A stretch of DNA of 64,000 nucleotides from Acetobacteraceae bacterium (GTDB lineage: Bacteria > Pseudomonadota > Alphaproteobacteria > Acetobacterales > Acetobacteraceae). The DNA lies in contig JAIYCD010000182.1 of NCBI GenBank assembly GCA_027488195.1, positions 1-64,000 on the forward strand, read 5' to 3'. The translations under genes and the position numbers were made by a program. The notes under the pieces were generated by a model. The model had not been told where the DNA came from. It worked only from the letters and a program-made list of their open reading frames with translations, and ran no database searches. This document shows positions 52,751 to 62,250 of this stretch, one piece after another; position 1 is the stretch's first letter, and each line of letters starts with the position of its first letter.

Positions 52751-54127
52751 TCACCTGGCCGGGCAATCTCCGTTCGAAGGGCCACCCAAGCCCCGATGGC
52801 TCGCGCAGAGCCATGCGGCCAGCCGCTCCACATCCGCCGGCCCGGCCAGGCGCTGCGGGACTTCGGAAGGCAGGCTGCGCGTGGCGCCGGAGATGACGGG
52901 CCAGCCGCCGTCGTCATCCGCCGAGTTGATGATCCGCCCGCTGCCATCCTGCACGCCCAGCATAATACGGGCATCCATGGGGTTGCGGGCTGCGGGGCGC
53001 GCACCCGCATGCCGCAGCACGAATTCGGGCACCGCCGAGGCGGGCAGCGTGGTCCATTCAGGGTCTGCCGCAGGCGGCGTGCGCGCCAGCCGCGCCCGCA
53101 CGTTCTCTGGCAATGGTCCCTCCGCAACGCAGCCCGGCCGCGTCACGAAGCGGCCATCAAGGAGGTTGTCGTTCAGATAGAGTTGCGCCCCGGGCGCCTG
53201 TTGAAACACGCGCAACGGGACCTGCACCGCCTCAATCCGGCAATTCGTCTGGTTCGTCGGCTGGACCAGGTTTCCGAAGATCGCCGCCTCGAGATCGCGG
53301 GCCGTGGCGCCGCGCTGGACATGGATCGAGTTGCGCCCGTGGCCGAAGACCAGGTTGTTCGCAATCACGCCATGGACCCCCGGGTTGACCACCGGGTTGC
53401 GCCGGTCGTTGTTGACGAAGGCGTTGCCCACCACCGTCATGTCCTGGACGTTCGGATAGATCAGCAGGCCCATGCTGTGCAGGCCCTTGGGATGTCCGGC
53501 TTCCTGCAGGCCCTTGGCGATCAGCGAGGATTCCAGGCGGATCGCGCTGATCGCATCCCCGGCAAAGGAGAGGTTCTCATCGGTCGCATGGGCCAGGGTC
53601 AGGTTGCGCAGCACGACGCGCCGCACCTCCTGCCGCCCGGCGCGCGAGATCAGCGCCAGCGCGTCGATCGCGCGCGCATCCGCCCCCTCGGGACCCGTTC
53701 CAGGATAGATCGCAAGGTGTTCCAGCCGGACATCCGAGGTGCGGATCACCAAGGGGGCACCGCGCAGCAATATCCCAGGATCAGGCGCGGTCTGGCCTGC
53801 AATGGTAAGGCCCGGTGAGCGCACCTCGATCCTGGAGGCCAGGTTGATCGTCCCCGCGACCTCGAAGACGACGACGCGCGGCCCGCGCGCCATCAGGGCC
53901 TCCCGCAGCGAACCCGCCCCGTCATCGGCGAGCGTTGTCACCCGCAGGACGCGCGCGCCCGGCACCAGCCCCGCCTCGGTCCGCGCGACGACAAGTCGCG
54001 GCGCCTCGGCGGCCCAGCTGGATGGAATGGCGAGCCATGCGCCAGCCAACAGCAACGAGGCGCAAACCCAGGTCGGCCATCGCCTGGCAGCGGAGATCGC
54101 CCACAACGGAACACGAGATGGCATCAT
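52751..54127 (-). CDS. Secreted right-handed beta-helix protein (pectate-lyase-like)
   Basis: 458 residues from ATG 54127 with GGAGGAG about 8 bases upstream. A signal peptide is present (RWPTWVCASLLLAGAWLAIPSSWAA). The mature protein opens VLRVTTLADDGAGSLREALMARGPRVVVFEVAGTINL, as in PL1-type pectate lyases, with successive coil motifs (LTIAGQTAPDPGILLRGAPLVI, VRLEHLAIYPGTG, ISAIRLESSLIAKG, MTVVGNAFVNND). It is probably a periplasmic or secreted lyase that trims the polysaccharide made by this cluster. The catalytic base cannot be assigned safely. Confidence 0.87.
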   Translation of the reverse strand: MMPSRVPLWAISAARRWPTWVCASLLLAGAWLAIPSSWAAEAPRLVVARTEAGLVPGARVLRVTTLADDGAGSLREALMARGPRVVVFEVAGTINLASRIEVRSPGLTIAGQTAPDPGILLRGAPLVIRTSDVRLEHLAIYPGTGPEGADARAIDALALISRAGRQEVRRVVLRNLTLAHATDENLSFAGDAISAIRLESSLIAKGLQEAGHPKGLHSMGLLIYPNVQDMTVVGNAFVNNDRRNPVVNPGVHGVIANNLVFGHGRNSIHVQRGATARDLEAAIFGNLVQPTNQTNCRIEAVQVPLRVFQQAPGAQLYLNDNLLDGRFVTRPGCVAEGPLPENVRARLARTPPAADPEWTTLPASAVPEFVLRHAGARPAARNPMDARIMLGVQDGSGRIINSADDDGGWPVISGATRSLPSEVPQRLAGPADVERLAAWLCASHRGLGGPSNGDCPAR

Positions 54128-54567
54128 TCGGTTCTCCTCCGCGGCTCGTTCCACAGCACAGGTCTCGGCTTTCGTGGAGCCCCGTCCGGCGCGAAGCTGG
54201 GGCAGCGCAAAGCCTGCACCATCAAGCATCAGCCGATCATCCACCGCCCCTCAACGTCAAGGGTTGAGCGCTGCGGATGGCGGCGCGGCATGGGCAGGCG
54301 GCGCCTCCACCCAGTCAGGATTCCCGGCACGAAGGCGCCAGGCAGCGACTTCCACAGAATCCGGGAGAAGGCGCGGATTCGGCCGCTTGCTGCGGCGCAG
54401 CGCGCCGTCTATCATTTAAATCCTGCGGGGGGCGACGGTTTGCGGCCTTCTTGTGAAGGTGCCCGTCAGTGATCTGGCGAATACCCTGTCGTGCCGCGCG
54501 ATCTGACGCTGAGGAGGCTGAGCACCAGCCATTCCTGGTGAGGCTGGAATACTCAGGGGTAAACCGG
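54128..54567. other. 440-base divergent intergenic region
   Basis: This gap separates the beta-helix lyase from the alpha/beta hydrolase gene and must hold both promoters. I see an ATTTAAAT palindrome at 54414-54421, the only AT-rich patch, and no convincing ORF or RNA gene. The ORF-track start at 54469 lies within it but lacks the ribosome-binding site that the ATG at 54568 has (AGGGG). Confidence 0.4.
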
Positions 54568-56121
54568 ATGTCTGAACAGCAGGCCGACAGCCCGGATGGC
54601 GTCTTCTACGCTGGGCAGGATATCCGCGTGGTCCTTCGGCTCTTCGAGACCGACCCCGATCTCTTTGTCACCTTCACAGGCCGGGCGGGCCGCCCGCATA
54701 CCAGCGGCTTCGGGGAAGCATTCTTCCTCAAGCGCCGCCTCTCCGCGGTTCATTTCATCAGCAACTGGAACCATTGGTGGCAGACCGGGGAATTGGAAGA
54801 AGCGGTTTCCCGCCTGCGGGCTGCAGGCATCCTCGACCACCGGCGGAAGCTTCGCCTCTACGGGTCCAGCATGGGCGGCTATGCCGCGCTCAGCCGCTCG
54901 GCCCTGTTCCAGCCGACAGAGATCCTGGCGATCTCCCCGCAATACTCCATCGACGGCAGCGTCGTACCCTTCGAAAAGCGCTGGCGCCGCTACGCCCGCG
55001 CGGTCACCTTCGCGCATGACGACATGGATGGGGGTCTCGATCGGCAGGCGCGCATCTTCTACGTCGTGGATCCCCATTTTCGGGCCGATGCGCAGCATCT
55101 GCGCCTGCTGGAGCAGCACCGCCCCGTCGAGATCGTCTCGATCTCCCTGGCCGAGCACAACACGGTGCGGGCGCTGGAGGAGATCGGGCTCGGCACACGC
55201 CTGGTCACGGAGTTCGCGCGTGACGAGCTCGACCCGGCGGCACTGCGGCGCGACTACCGCGCGCGTCGCGCCGGCTCCAGCCTGGTCTGGTACGGACTTG
55301 CCCGCGCCCTGGTGGAGCGTGGGCGAAGCGGATGGGCCTGGCCGGCGGCGAGCCTGGCGGCGCAACTTGTGCTCGCCGGCGCTCCGATGCGCGATGCGTC
55401 CTTGCAGATGGACATCCTGCGGCTCGCGCTCGAGCTGAGCTGCGAGGCCGGCGATGTCGCCATGGCGCAGCGTTGGCTGGCCGGCATCTCGGCCCGCAAC
55501 CCCTCGCCTGCCACAATGGCGCTCGCGCGCCTCCGCCTTGCCCTCGCGGAGGGCGAGGCCGCGGCTGCGGTGGCGGAGGTGCCCACCCTCCTGGCCAAGG
55601 GCCAGGAGCAGGACTCCTGGGCGGTGGCCTACGCCGTGCTCTGGGCGGTCGGCGAGACGGATCAGGCGGCGGCCGTTCTGCGCGGGCGTGAGAAGACAGA
55701 TGCACCGGCGCTGCTGCGGGTGGCCGGGCGGCATCTGCTGGCCGCCGGCGACGCGGCGGCCGCGCTGCCGCTTCTCCGCAGGGCCTTGCAGAGCGCGCCA
55801 GAGGATACGGATATCCGCGCCCTGGTGGTCGAGGCCGAGTTCACCGGCGGCAACCCCAAGGCGGCACGCCGGCTGATTCGCCGAGCCAGCGGCCGCCTTG
55901 CGGCCTCGCGCGAGACACAGGCGCGGCTGGAGGCGGAACTGCGCCGCGTCGGTGACACGGCGGGGGCGGAACGCCTGGCGCTTCGCCATCAAGCGCTCAG
56001 GGATTTGCACGCGGCCCTCGTCAGCGAACTCGGCTCGCTCGATCCGGCCGACCCCAACACCTCCGTCCTAGCCTTGCTGGCGCGGCTGCGGGGCAAGCAT
56101 GAGGCGGCCGCCACGGGCTGA
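54568..56121 (+). CDS. Alpha/beta-hydrolase-like domain fused to TPR-like helices
   Basis: 517 residues from ATG 54568 (MSEQQADSPDGVFYAGQDIRV). The N-terminal ~220 residues contain AVHFISNWNHWWQ, a nucleophile elbow LRLYGSSMGGYAALSRSAL (Ser in GSSMGG), a strand with IFYVVDPHFRADAQHL that supplies Asp and a later SLAEHNTVRAL that supplies His; together they suggest an active hydrolase. The remainder is helical repeats (LARLRLALAEGEAAAAVAEVPTLLA, LLRVAGRHLLAAGDAAAALPLLRRALQSAPEDTDIRALVVEAEF), TPR-like. No signal peptide. It is divergent from the lyase. It may deacylate or cleave a cytoplasmic glycan intermediate; unproven. Confidence 0.78.
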   Translation: MSEQQADSPDGVFYAGQDIRVVLRLFETDPDLFVTFTGRAGRPHTSGFGEAFFLKRRLSAVHFISNWNHWWQTGELEEAVSRLRAAGILDHRRKLRLYGSSMGGYAALSRSALFQPTEILAISPQYSIDGSVVPFEKRWRRYARAVTFAHDDMDGGLDRQARIFYVVDPHFRADAQHLRLLEQHRPVEIVSISLAEHNTVRALEEIGLGTRLVTEFARDELDPAALRRDYRARRAGSSLVWYGLARALVERGRSGWAWPAASLAAQLVLAGAPMRDASLQMDILRLALELSCEAGDVAMAQRWLAGISARNPSPATMALARLRLALAEGEAAAAVAEVPTLLAKGQEQDSWAVAYAVLWAVGETDQAAAVLRGREKTDAPALLRVAGRHLLAAGDAAAALPLLRRALQSAPEDTDIRALVVEAEFTGGNPKAARRLIRRASGRLAASRETQARLEAELRRVGDTAGAERLALRHQALRDLHAALVSELGSLDPADPNTSVLALLARLRGKHEAAATG

Positions 56122-56193
56122 CCCTCCAGGCAGGGCGGCTTCGGCTGCCCCGGGATGGGGCCATGGGACTGCGGCGCGGCCGCGCCCGCCGGA

Positions 56194-57168
56194 TCAGACG
56201 ATGCCCGCCCGCAGCAGGTCATGCAGGTGAAGAATGCCGACGGGGCGTCCTTCATCCACGACGAAGATGCTGGTGATACGCCGCTCGTTCAGCACGCCCA
56301 GGAGGTCAGCGGCGAGGGCGTCCGGCACGGCGGTGTGGGGCGTCATCGTCATCGCCTGCTCGACGGGGCCGTCCATCGAAAGACCCCGCTGGAAGGCGCG
56401 GCGAAGATCACCATCCGTCAGCACACCCACAAGGTGTCCTTGCGCATCCAGCACACCGCTGACGCCGAAGCGTCGCGAGGTCATCTCGACCACCGCCTCC
56501 GCGAGCGACGCGCCACGCTGGACCAACGGCAGCTCGTCAGCGCCGTGCATCAGATCCCGCGCGCGCTTCAGCCGCGCGCCGAGCTTACCGCCAGGATGGA
56601 AATCCCGGAAATCCTGCGGCGAGAAACCCCGGGCCTGCAGCAGGCACATGGCCAGCGCGTCCCCGAGTGCGAGTTGCATCGTGGTGCTGGTGGTGGGAGC
56701 CAGGCCATTCGGGCAGGCTTCGGGCGCGCGGGGGAGCAGCAGAAGGACATCGGCGGCGCTGCCCAGCGCACTCTCGGCCCGCGAGGTGATCGCAACGAGC
56801 GTGACGCCGAAGCGGCGTGTGTAGGCGATCGTGTCTGCCAGTTCCGGCGCCTCGCCGGACCAGGAGAGCGCCAGGACCACGTCATCCCGCCCGATCATGC
56901 CGAGATCGCCATGGCTGGCCTCGGCGGGATGGACGAAATAGGCGGGCGTGCCCGTGGAAGCCATGGTCGAGGCGATCTTCCGGCCCACATGGCCAGACTT
57001 GCCCATGCCAGTGACCGTCACCCGGCCCGGCCGTGCCAGGATGCGGGCCGCGGCGTCCAGCACCCGGTCGCCGAGATCGCCCTGCAAGGCCGCGTGCAGC
57101 GCGCGCAGACCATTCGCCTCGAGTTCGACCGTGCGGAGCAGGATGCTCCGGCGTTCCAGGTCCGTCAT
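56194..57168 (-). CDS. kdsD: Arabinose-5-phosphate isomerase (KdsD/KpsF/GutQ)
   Basis: 324 residues from ATG 57168 ([21 protein letters not shown]); track extension rejected because it overlaps kdsB. A SIS domain occupies about 30-180 ([59 protein letters not shown]), and two CBS domains follow ([58 protein letters not shown]). It makes D-arabinose 5-phosphate from ribulose 5-phosphate, the first step of Kdo synthesis. It overlaps kdsB by 4 bases. Confidence 0.95.
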   Translation of the reverse strand: MTDLERRSILLRTVELEANGLRALHAALQGDLGDRVLDAAARILARPGRVTVTGMGKSGHVGRKIASTMASTGTPAYFVHPAEASHGDLGMIGRDDVVLALSWSGEAPELADTIAYTRRFGVTLVAITSRAESALGSAADVLLLLPRAPEACPNGLAPTTSTTMQLALGDALAMCLLQARGFSPQDFRDFHPGGKLGARLKRARDLMHGADELPLVQRGASLAEAVVEMTSRRFGVSGVLDAQGHLVGVLTDGDLRRAFQRGLSMDGPVEQAMTMTPHTAVPDALAADLLGVLNERRITSIFVVDEGRPVGILHLHDLLRAGIV

Positions 57169-57890
57169 GCCAGCATCTCCCGCGCGCGTTCCAGGTCCTC
57201 GGCCGTGTCGACGCCGAGCGGCACGTCGCCGACCGCCATGGCATCGATCCGCATGCCGGCCGCGAGGGCGCGCAACTGCTCGAGCTTTTCGCGCATCTCC
57301 AGCGTCGCGGGCGGCAATGCGACAAAGCGGGCCAAGGCGTCGCGCCGCCATGCATACAGGCCGATATGGTGCCAGAGCGGGCCCTCCCCCCAAGGGGCGG
57401 TGGCGCGCGTGAAATAGTGGCAGCGGAACCGCCCGGGCGCGACCTCGCTGCCGATCATCTTCACGACGGAAGGGCCGTGCCGCTCCCTGTCGCTATGGAT
57501 CTCCGCGACCAGCGTGCCGATGGCCACCTGGGCGTCTTCGAGCGGCGCCAGTGCGGCGCGGATGGTCGCCGGCGCGATGGTCGGCAGGTCGCCCTGGACA
57601 TTCACCACGACATCGTGCCGCCCCTCGGGATCCAGCGCGCAGACCGCTTCGTGGATGCGGTCGGAGCCGGAGGGATGGTCGGCGCGCGTCATCTGCACGC
57701 GGCCGCCAGCCGCGCGGACCACGGAGGCGATCTCCTGACTGTCGGTCGCAACCACGACCTCGCCGATCGCCGCGTCCATCGCGCGGCGCCAGACGTGCAG
57801 GATCATCGGCTGGCCGGCGATGTCGGCCAGGGGCTTTCCTGGCAGGCGCGTCGCCGACATCCGGGCGGGAATCAAGATGATCGGATTCAT
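57165..57890 (-). CDS. kdsB: 3-deoxy-manno-octulosonate cytidylyltransferase (CMP-Kdo synthetase)
   Basis: 241 residues from ATG 57890 ([24 protein letters not shown]). Motifs: [48 protein letters not shown] and a C-terminal [13 protein letters not shown]. It couples Kdo to CMP for LPS inner core or capsule. It sits 7 bases after kdsA and overlaps kdsD by 4 bases. Kdo-8-phosphate phosphatase (KdsC) is not adjacent; the HAD protein at 46117 could fill that role or serve the other ulosonate pathway. Confidence 0.95.
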   Translation of the reverse strand: MNPIILIPARMSATRLPGKPLADIAGQPMILHVWRRAMDAAIGEVVVATDSQEIASVVRAAGGRVQMTRADHPSGSDRIHEAVCALDPEGRHDVVVNVQGDLPTIAPATIRAALAPLEDAQVAIGTLVAEIHSDRERHGPSVVKMIGSEVAPGRFRCHYFTRATAPWGEGPLWHHIGLYAWRRDALARFVALPPATLEMREKLEQLRALAAGMRIDAMAVGDVPLGVDTAEDLERAREMLA

Positions 57891-57897
57891 CGCAGGG

Positions 57898-58725
57898 TCA
57901 AAATCCCTTGACCACGGCATCAAGCGCCTGCAACCGCGACAACAGCGCCTCGAACTCCCGCAATGGCACCATGTTCGGCCCATCTGATGGTGCGCGGTCG
58001 GGGTCGGGATGCGTCTCGATGAAGAGGCCCGCCACACCGACGGCGACGGCCGCGCGGGCCAGGGTCTCCACGAATTCCCGCTGGCCGCCCGAAGAGGTTC
58101 CCTGGCCGCCCGGCTGCTGCACGGAGTGGGTTGCGTCAAACACGACCGGGTGGCCGGTGCGCGCCATGATCGGCAGCGACCGCATATCCGAGACAAGCGT
58201 GTTGTAGCCGAAGGAGGCGCCCCGCTCGGTGAGCAGGACACGCGGGTTGCCGGCGCTGGTCACCTTGGCCGCCACATTCACCATGTCCCAGGGGGCCAGG
58301 AACTGGCCCTTCTTGACGTTCACTGCCCGGCCAGTGGCGGCGGCGGCCAGCAGCAGGTCCGTCTGCCGGCAGAGGAAAGCAGGAATCTGCAGGATATCCA
58401 CTGCCTCGGCCACTGGCGCGCATTGGGCCGCATCATGCACATCGGTCAGCGTGGGCAGACCAAGGCTTTCGCGGATTTCGGCGAAGACCGGCAGCGCGGC
58501 GGCCATGCCGACGCCCCGCGCGGCCTGGCCGGAGGTGCGGTTCGCCTTGTCGAAGCTGGTCTTGTAGATCAGGCCGATGCCGCGCCGCGCGGCGATCTCC
58601 TTCAGCGCCTGCGCCGTCTCCAGCGCGTGGGCGCGGCTTTCCATCTGGCATGGCCCCGCGATCAGGGCGAAGGGCCGGTCATTGGCAAAAACGACAGAGC
58701 CGACCGTGACGCTCTGTGGATCCAT
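57898..58725 (-). CDS. kdsA: 3-deoxy-8-phosphooctulonate synthase (Kdo-8-phosphate synthase)
   Basis: 275 residues. [20 protein letters not shown] near 20, [13 protein letters not shown] near 54, [33 protein letters not shown] near 95 and [18 protein letters not shown] near 135 are the KdsA hallmarks. It condenses arabinose 5-phosphate with phosphoenolpyruvate. The Cys in AGPCQ is the metal ligand position of metal-dependent KdsA enzymes. First gene of the kdsA-kdsB-kdsD operon. Confidence 0.96.
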   Translation of the reverse strand: MDPQSVTVGSVVFANDRPFALIAGPCQMESRAHALETAQALKEIAARRGIGLIYKTSFDKANRTSGQAARGVGMAAALPVFAEIRESLGLPTLTDVHDAAQCAPVAEAVDILQIPAFLCRQTDLLLAAAATGRAVNVKKGQFLAPWDMVNVAAKVTSAGNPRVLLTERGASFGYNTLVSDMRSLPIMARTGHPVVFDATHSVQQPGGQGTSSGGQREFVETLARAAVAVGVAGLFIETHPDPDRAPSDGPNMVPLREFEALLSRLQALDAVVKGF

Positions 58726-58869
58726 GATGTCCCCGCCATTCCCGAAAAGTTGCAGGCGCGCATTGCGCTACACGCAATATTCTGAAGCAGTCGTCCGGTA
58801 CAGCAGCGGCCCAGCCCACGCAACCTTTCGCCCGCACTCCGGGCAGGCGCGCTTCGCTCAGGCGGCGCG

Positions 58870-60771
58870 TTACCTGAGCAGCGCCGCGAGGGCCGTGTGC
58901 AATTCGCGCCAGTCGAAGCTGTAGTTGTCGCGCATGGAGCCCCATTTGGAATCGAAGGGGATGTCCGTGACGGCCTCGCGCGGGATGCGGCGTGCCTGGA
59001 CGGGCGCTTCCCGGTAGCGCGGGTTGTCGTAGAGCCATCCGTCGAGATGGCCTGGCGCGAGCATGGTGGTATTCGAATATGCGACGCCTGGCTTGTTGGC
59101 CACCCAGCGCACCTTGGCCATGCCCGCGCCGATCGGCGCCACATAGGCGTCCACCGCCTCGCAATACATCAGGCTCTCCGGCAAGGGGCAGCCGATCGTG
59201 TTGATCATGCGGGCCTTGTCCCCGACCCCGGCCACGATGCGCGCCGCCATCGCCAGCTCCGGCTCCATCGACATCAGACGGTGCGAACCGCTGCGGTGGT
59301 TGAAGGCGTTCAACCCATCCAGCACGGCGACGAGCCCCGGGAATTCCTCGCCGAGGGTGCGCAGCAGGGAGATCAGCCCGGCCTCCTGCTCCGCCCAGGC
59401 GCGGTTGCCCAGACGCAGTGTCACCATCAGCATGGGTGCCGCTTCCTGCCGCAGCACCGCCAGGCCTTGCAGAAATTCCGGCCGGCAGGATGACCGCGCC
59501 CAGGCCTGAACGCGGCCGGCCAGATCCTCGGTCACATAATCATCCAGCAGGTTGAACAGCAGGAATCCCTCGTCCGTGGCGGTGCCGAGCAGCTCCCGGC
59601 TTGCCCCCTCACGCCGGATGCGCCCCCGGAGGGCCGCGCCGATTTCAGGATAGAGACCGGTGACCGGGCCGTAGAGTTGCCCCTCCGCTGGCACGAGCGA
59701 GACGAGGCCGATCTCCTCGGGCGCGATGAGCGACAACAGGCGCGACCAGCCGGAAAGCTGGTTCCAGAGGTCGTGCCCGACATGCAGCAGCCGGCTTTCC
59801 GCGATCGCCACCGCACGGTCCGGGCGGGCAAAGCCACGCAACATCCGTTCCGGGTCGCTCGCCAGGCGAGCCAGCGCCGCGGCCAGGTCCCGGCGCAGCC
59901 GCACATGCGGCATGGCGGTCAGCAGCAAGCCTTCCGCCGGCAACAGCCAGGTGGCATCGCCTGCCACGTCCATGATGTCGAGGCCGTACATCACCAGCGC
60001 CGCGCGCCCGTCACGGCTGTGGCGGAAAAGGTCGTAGGCGATGGTGTCGCGGCTCAGCGCGCGCTGCCCCGTGAAGGGGCAGAGCAGCGGCTTGCCGCCC
60101 AGCCGGACGGCGGCCGCGATGTCTCGGATGCGCGGCGAGACCTCCGTCCGTGCCGCGAAGGCCAGGTCGTCGCTGAGGCGGTAGCATTCCGCGCTGACCG
60201 CCGCATGGCCCTGCTGGGCAAGGTCGAGGAAGCGGGGCGACAGCCCGTGGCGCTCCGCCAGAAGCGCGCGCGCCTCGGCCGAGAGGCCGCGTGTGTCGAT
60301 CAGCTTGGTTCGCAGATCGAGCCACAGGAAGCCGACGACGCCGAGCGGCAAGCCCGGCGGCGGGGCGATGGGCGCGGGTGGCGCTTCGGCCCTGAGCACA
60401 TGGAGGATCGTCTCGTGGAAACGATCCAGCGTGGCCGCGACGAGCGGCGGCAGGCGGGTACCGGGCTTGAAGGGCACCTTGCGGCAGGCGCCGATCAGCG
60501 TGGATCCGGCCCAGGGCGGCACCGGGGTACCGAGCCCCGCGGCCTCCAGCAACCAGGCTTGCGCGCGGCGGACGTCGCGCAGCTCCAACGCGGCGCGCGC
60601 CCCGTGGCAAAGCAAGATTGCCCGCGCCTCCGGCGTGAGCGCCGCGTCAGCCAGACCTTGCTCGGCGATGGCCAGCACCTCGCGGTGCCGCCCGGCGCCG
60701 TGCGCTGCCTCGGCCTGGTCGAGGAGAGATGCGGCGGTCGCGGGCGGTTGCGGAGGATCAGGGAAGGTCAT
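58870..60771 (-). CDS. Uncharacterised glycan-locus protein, paralogue of the gene at 62970
   Basis: 633 residues. Residues 12-75 form TPR-like helices (LLDQAEAAHGAGRHREVLAIAEQGLADAAL). The middle (about 195-345) carries strongly conserved stretches shared with the gene at 62970: RDIAAAVRLGGKPLLCPFTG, ALSRDTIAYDLFRH, GDATWLLPAEGLLL, LARLASDPERMLRGFA and HVGHDLWNQLSGWSRLL. The C-terminal ~180 residues (LINTIGCPLPE-like MINTIGCPLPESLMYCEAVDAYVAPIGAGMAKVRWVANKPGVAYSN) recall the donor half of a GT61/GT-B glycosyltransferase, where a GAG motif near the C-terminus binds the sugar nucleotide. I cannot name the family; a glycosyltransferase is my best guess. Confidence 0.75.
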   Translation of the reverse strand: MTFPDPPQPPATAASLLDQAEAAHGAGRHREVLAIAEQGLADAALTPEARAILLCHGARAALELRDVRRAQAWLLEAAGLGTPVPPWAGSTLIGACRKVPFKPGTRLPPLVAATLDRFHETILHVLRAEAPPAPIAPPPGLPLGVVGFLWLDLRTKLIDTRGLSAEARALLAERHGLSPRFLDLAQQGHAAVSAECYRLSDDLAFAARTEVSPRIRDIAAAVRLGGKPLLCPFTGQRALSRDTIAYDLFRHSRDGRAALVMYGLDIMDVAGDATWLLPAEGLLLTAMPHVRLRRDLAAALARLASDPERMLRGFARPDRAVAIAESRLLHVGHDLWNQLSGWSRLLSLIAPEEIGLVSLVPAEGQLYGPVTGLYPEIGAALRGRIRREGASRELLGTATDEGFLLFNLLDDYVTEDLAGRVQAWARSSCRPEFLQGLAVLRQEAAPMLMVTLRLGNRAWAEQEAGLISLLRTLGEEFPGLVAVLDGLNAFNHRSGSHRLMSMEPELAMAARIVAGVGDKARMINTIGCPLPESLMYCEAVDAYVAPIGAGMAKVRWVANKPGVAYSNTTMLAPGHLDGWLYDNPRYREAPVQARRIPREAVTDIPFDSKWGSMRDNYSFDWRELHTALAALLR

Positions 60772-60875
60772 GGGGCCACATCATGCATGAAGCGCGGCGC
60801 GTGGTGGAACCCGCCCTGCGCGCGGCGATGGGCGCTGCGGGGCGGGATGGGCCCGCGCAGCGCAGCGCGTTTCGC

Positions 60876-61885
60876 TCAGGTGGCCGCGAGCCGCAGCGCG
60901 GGAACGCCCGGCTGTGGCTGGCCGGCCACGATGCCGGCGAGGAGCGGCGGTATGGCTGCATATGCGGCTTTGCGGGATGATTCGAAGCGATCGAGTGCCT
61001 CAACTTCGGCCTCGGTCCAGCCGAGCGGGCGCCGCAGGTCGAAGTTTCCGATCTGCTGCGTGGTCCTGACACGGCCCGATGTGCCGAAGACATCCCGCAG
61101 CAGCGACTCGATCTTCGGAGTGTTCGATGTGATGGCCATGAACGGGGTGCGCGTCGCCAAGGCCAGACAAACCGCGTGGTAACGGCCCGTCAGCAGCAGA
61201 TCGAGGCTCGCCAAACCCTGGGCGAAGGCCAACAACTCCGGCAGGCCGGGCTGCACTTCGCTGGTGATGGGGTGGTCAGTAAGACCATGTTGCTTCGCGA
61301 ATTTATCGATCATGCGCGTCGCCGCCCTCAGGACGGACGTGCTGAAGCCGACGCGCCCGGCGCGGGCGGGTGAAAAGCGCGCTCCACCCTCAGTGGCGAA
61401 AAGTCATGCCACATGGAAAAATCGGGACAGAGGCCAACGCCATGCAGCCCGTGCTCTGCAGCCTCCGCAATACTCGCGCTGTCGCGCACCAACACCAGGT
61501 CGTACTCAGAGAGCTGCGCGTAGGTGGACGCGGTGTTCCCGGCAAACGTTGCATTAAGGACGACTGCGGGCACCCCGAATTGATGTCGGCATGCTGGCCC
61601 GAGCGCCGCCAGCGCCGCTGCCCGTTCATTATCATGGTGAATCGATCCTTCGCCATTCACAATGATAGCCGCCGCCGCTCCAACGGCTTCAAGAAACGTC
61701 CTATCATTTTTCCAGGGTACACCCGTTGTTTGATAATAAATTTGATACAGACCTGCCTGAGAAATGAAATACTCAAGCGCCCCCATCACTGATGTACATC
61801 TAATATGGTTGGCCGGTCTTGTATCATTAAATATTACGAACAGGATATTTTTATCTTGATTGATCATTTTAATGTCATTTTTCAC
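60876..61885 (-). pseudogene. Polysaccharide pyruvyl transferase-family gene, split by a frameshift
   Basis: Two ORFs on one strand make one protein. The upstream part (61885-61328) has ILFVIFNDTRPANHIRCTSVMGALEYFI, AAIIVNGEGSIHHDNERAAAL and DLVLVRDSASIAEAAEHGL; the downstream part (61313-60876, but open back past 61390) has RVGFSTSVLRAATRMIDKFAK, LLLTGRYHAVCLALATRTPFMAI and LAFAQGLASLD. These are ordered pieces of a pyruvyl transferase, which adds ketal pyruvate to glycans. The reading frame slips by a one-base loss somewhere in about 61330-61400, and the upstream frame then stops after an aberrant HPPAPGASASARPS tail. No canonical -1 slippery site is present. It is either inactivated or a sequencing error. 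Confidence 0.8.
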
Positions 61886-62250
61886 TCCGAGAATAAATTA
61901 TCATCGATACATTCAATCTGAAATTTAATTCCTTTTCACATTTCTGCAGATGCGAACAGCACGATAAATCTCGTGTCAGAGGGTTTTTATTTATAACTTT
62001 ACTTTGGTTTTCTCGAATTTCTTGCGGCTTATTGTTTGTGTGGTCATAATTTCAATCAGCGTCCGTTGGCTTCAGTTCGATACAGCTTGGAAGCCCCCCG
62101 CCGTGGGCGCTGGCATCTTGCCAGCCTGGACTATACCTTCCAGCTAAGGTACCTTTCAAACTATGCAAAAACTTAATTGGCCGAAAATCTGCAAAAATAT
62201 AAGAACTCGTTTGGTCAAGGCATCGCCAAGCAGCAAAGGAAGAAATTCTC
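61886..62250. other. 365-base AT-rich divergent intergenic region with inverted repeats
   Basis: This gap separates the broken pyruvyl transferase gene from the methyltransferase gene and is far richer in A and T than the rest of the window. It contains a perfect 7-bp hairpin GCTGGCA-TCT-TGCCAGC (62109-62125), TACCTT-N6-AAGGTA (62134-62151) and the overlapping palindrome AAGGTACCTT (62146-62155). These may be operator sites or remnants of an integration event. I see no supported ORF or RNA gene here. Confidence 0.5.

Noticed and set aside
61328-61400. Programmed -1 frameshift in the pyruvyl transferase gene
   Set aside because: The region lacks a canonical X-XXY-YYZ slippery heptamer followed by a pseudoknot; the short T-run alone does not support it.
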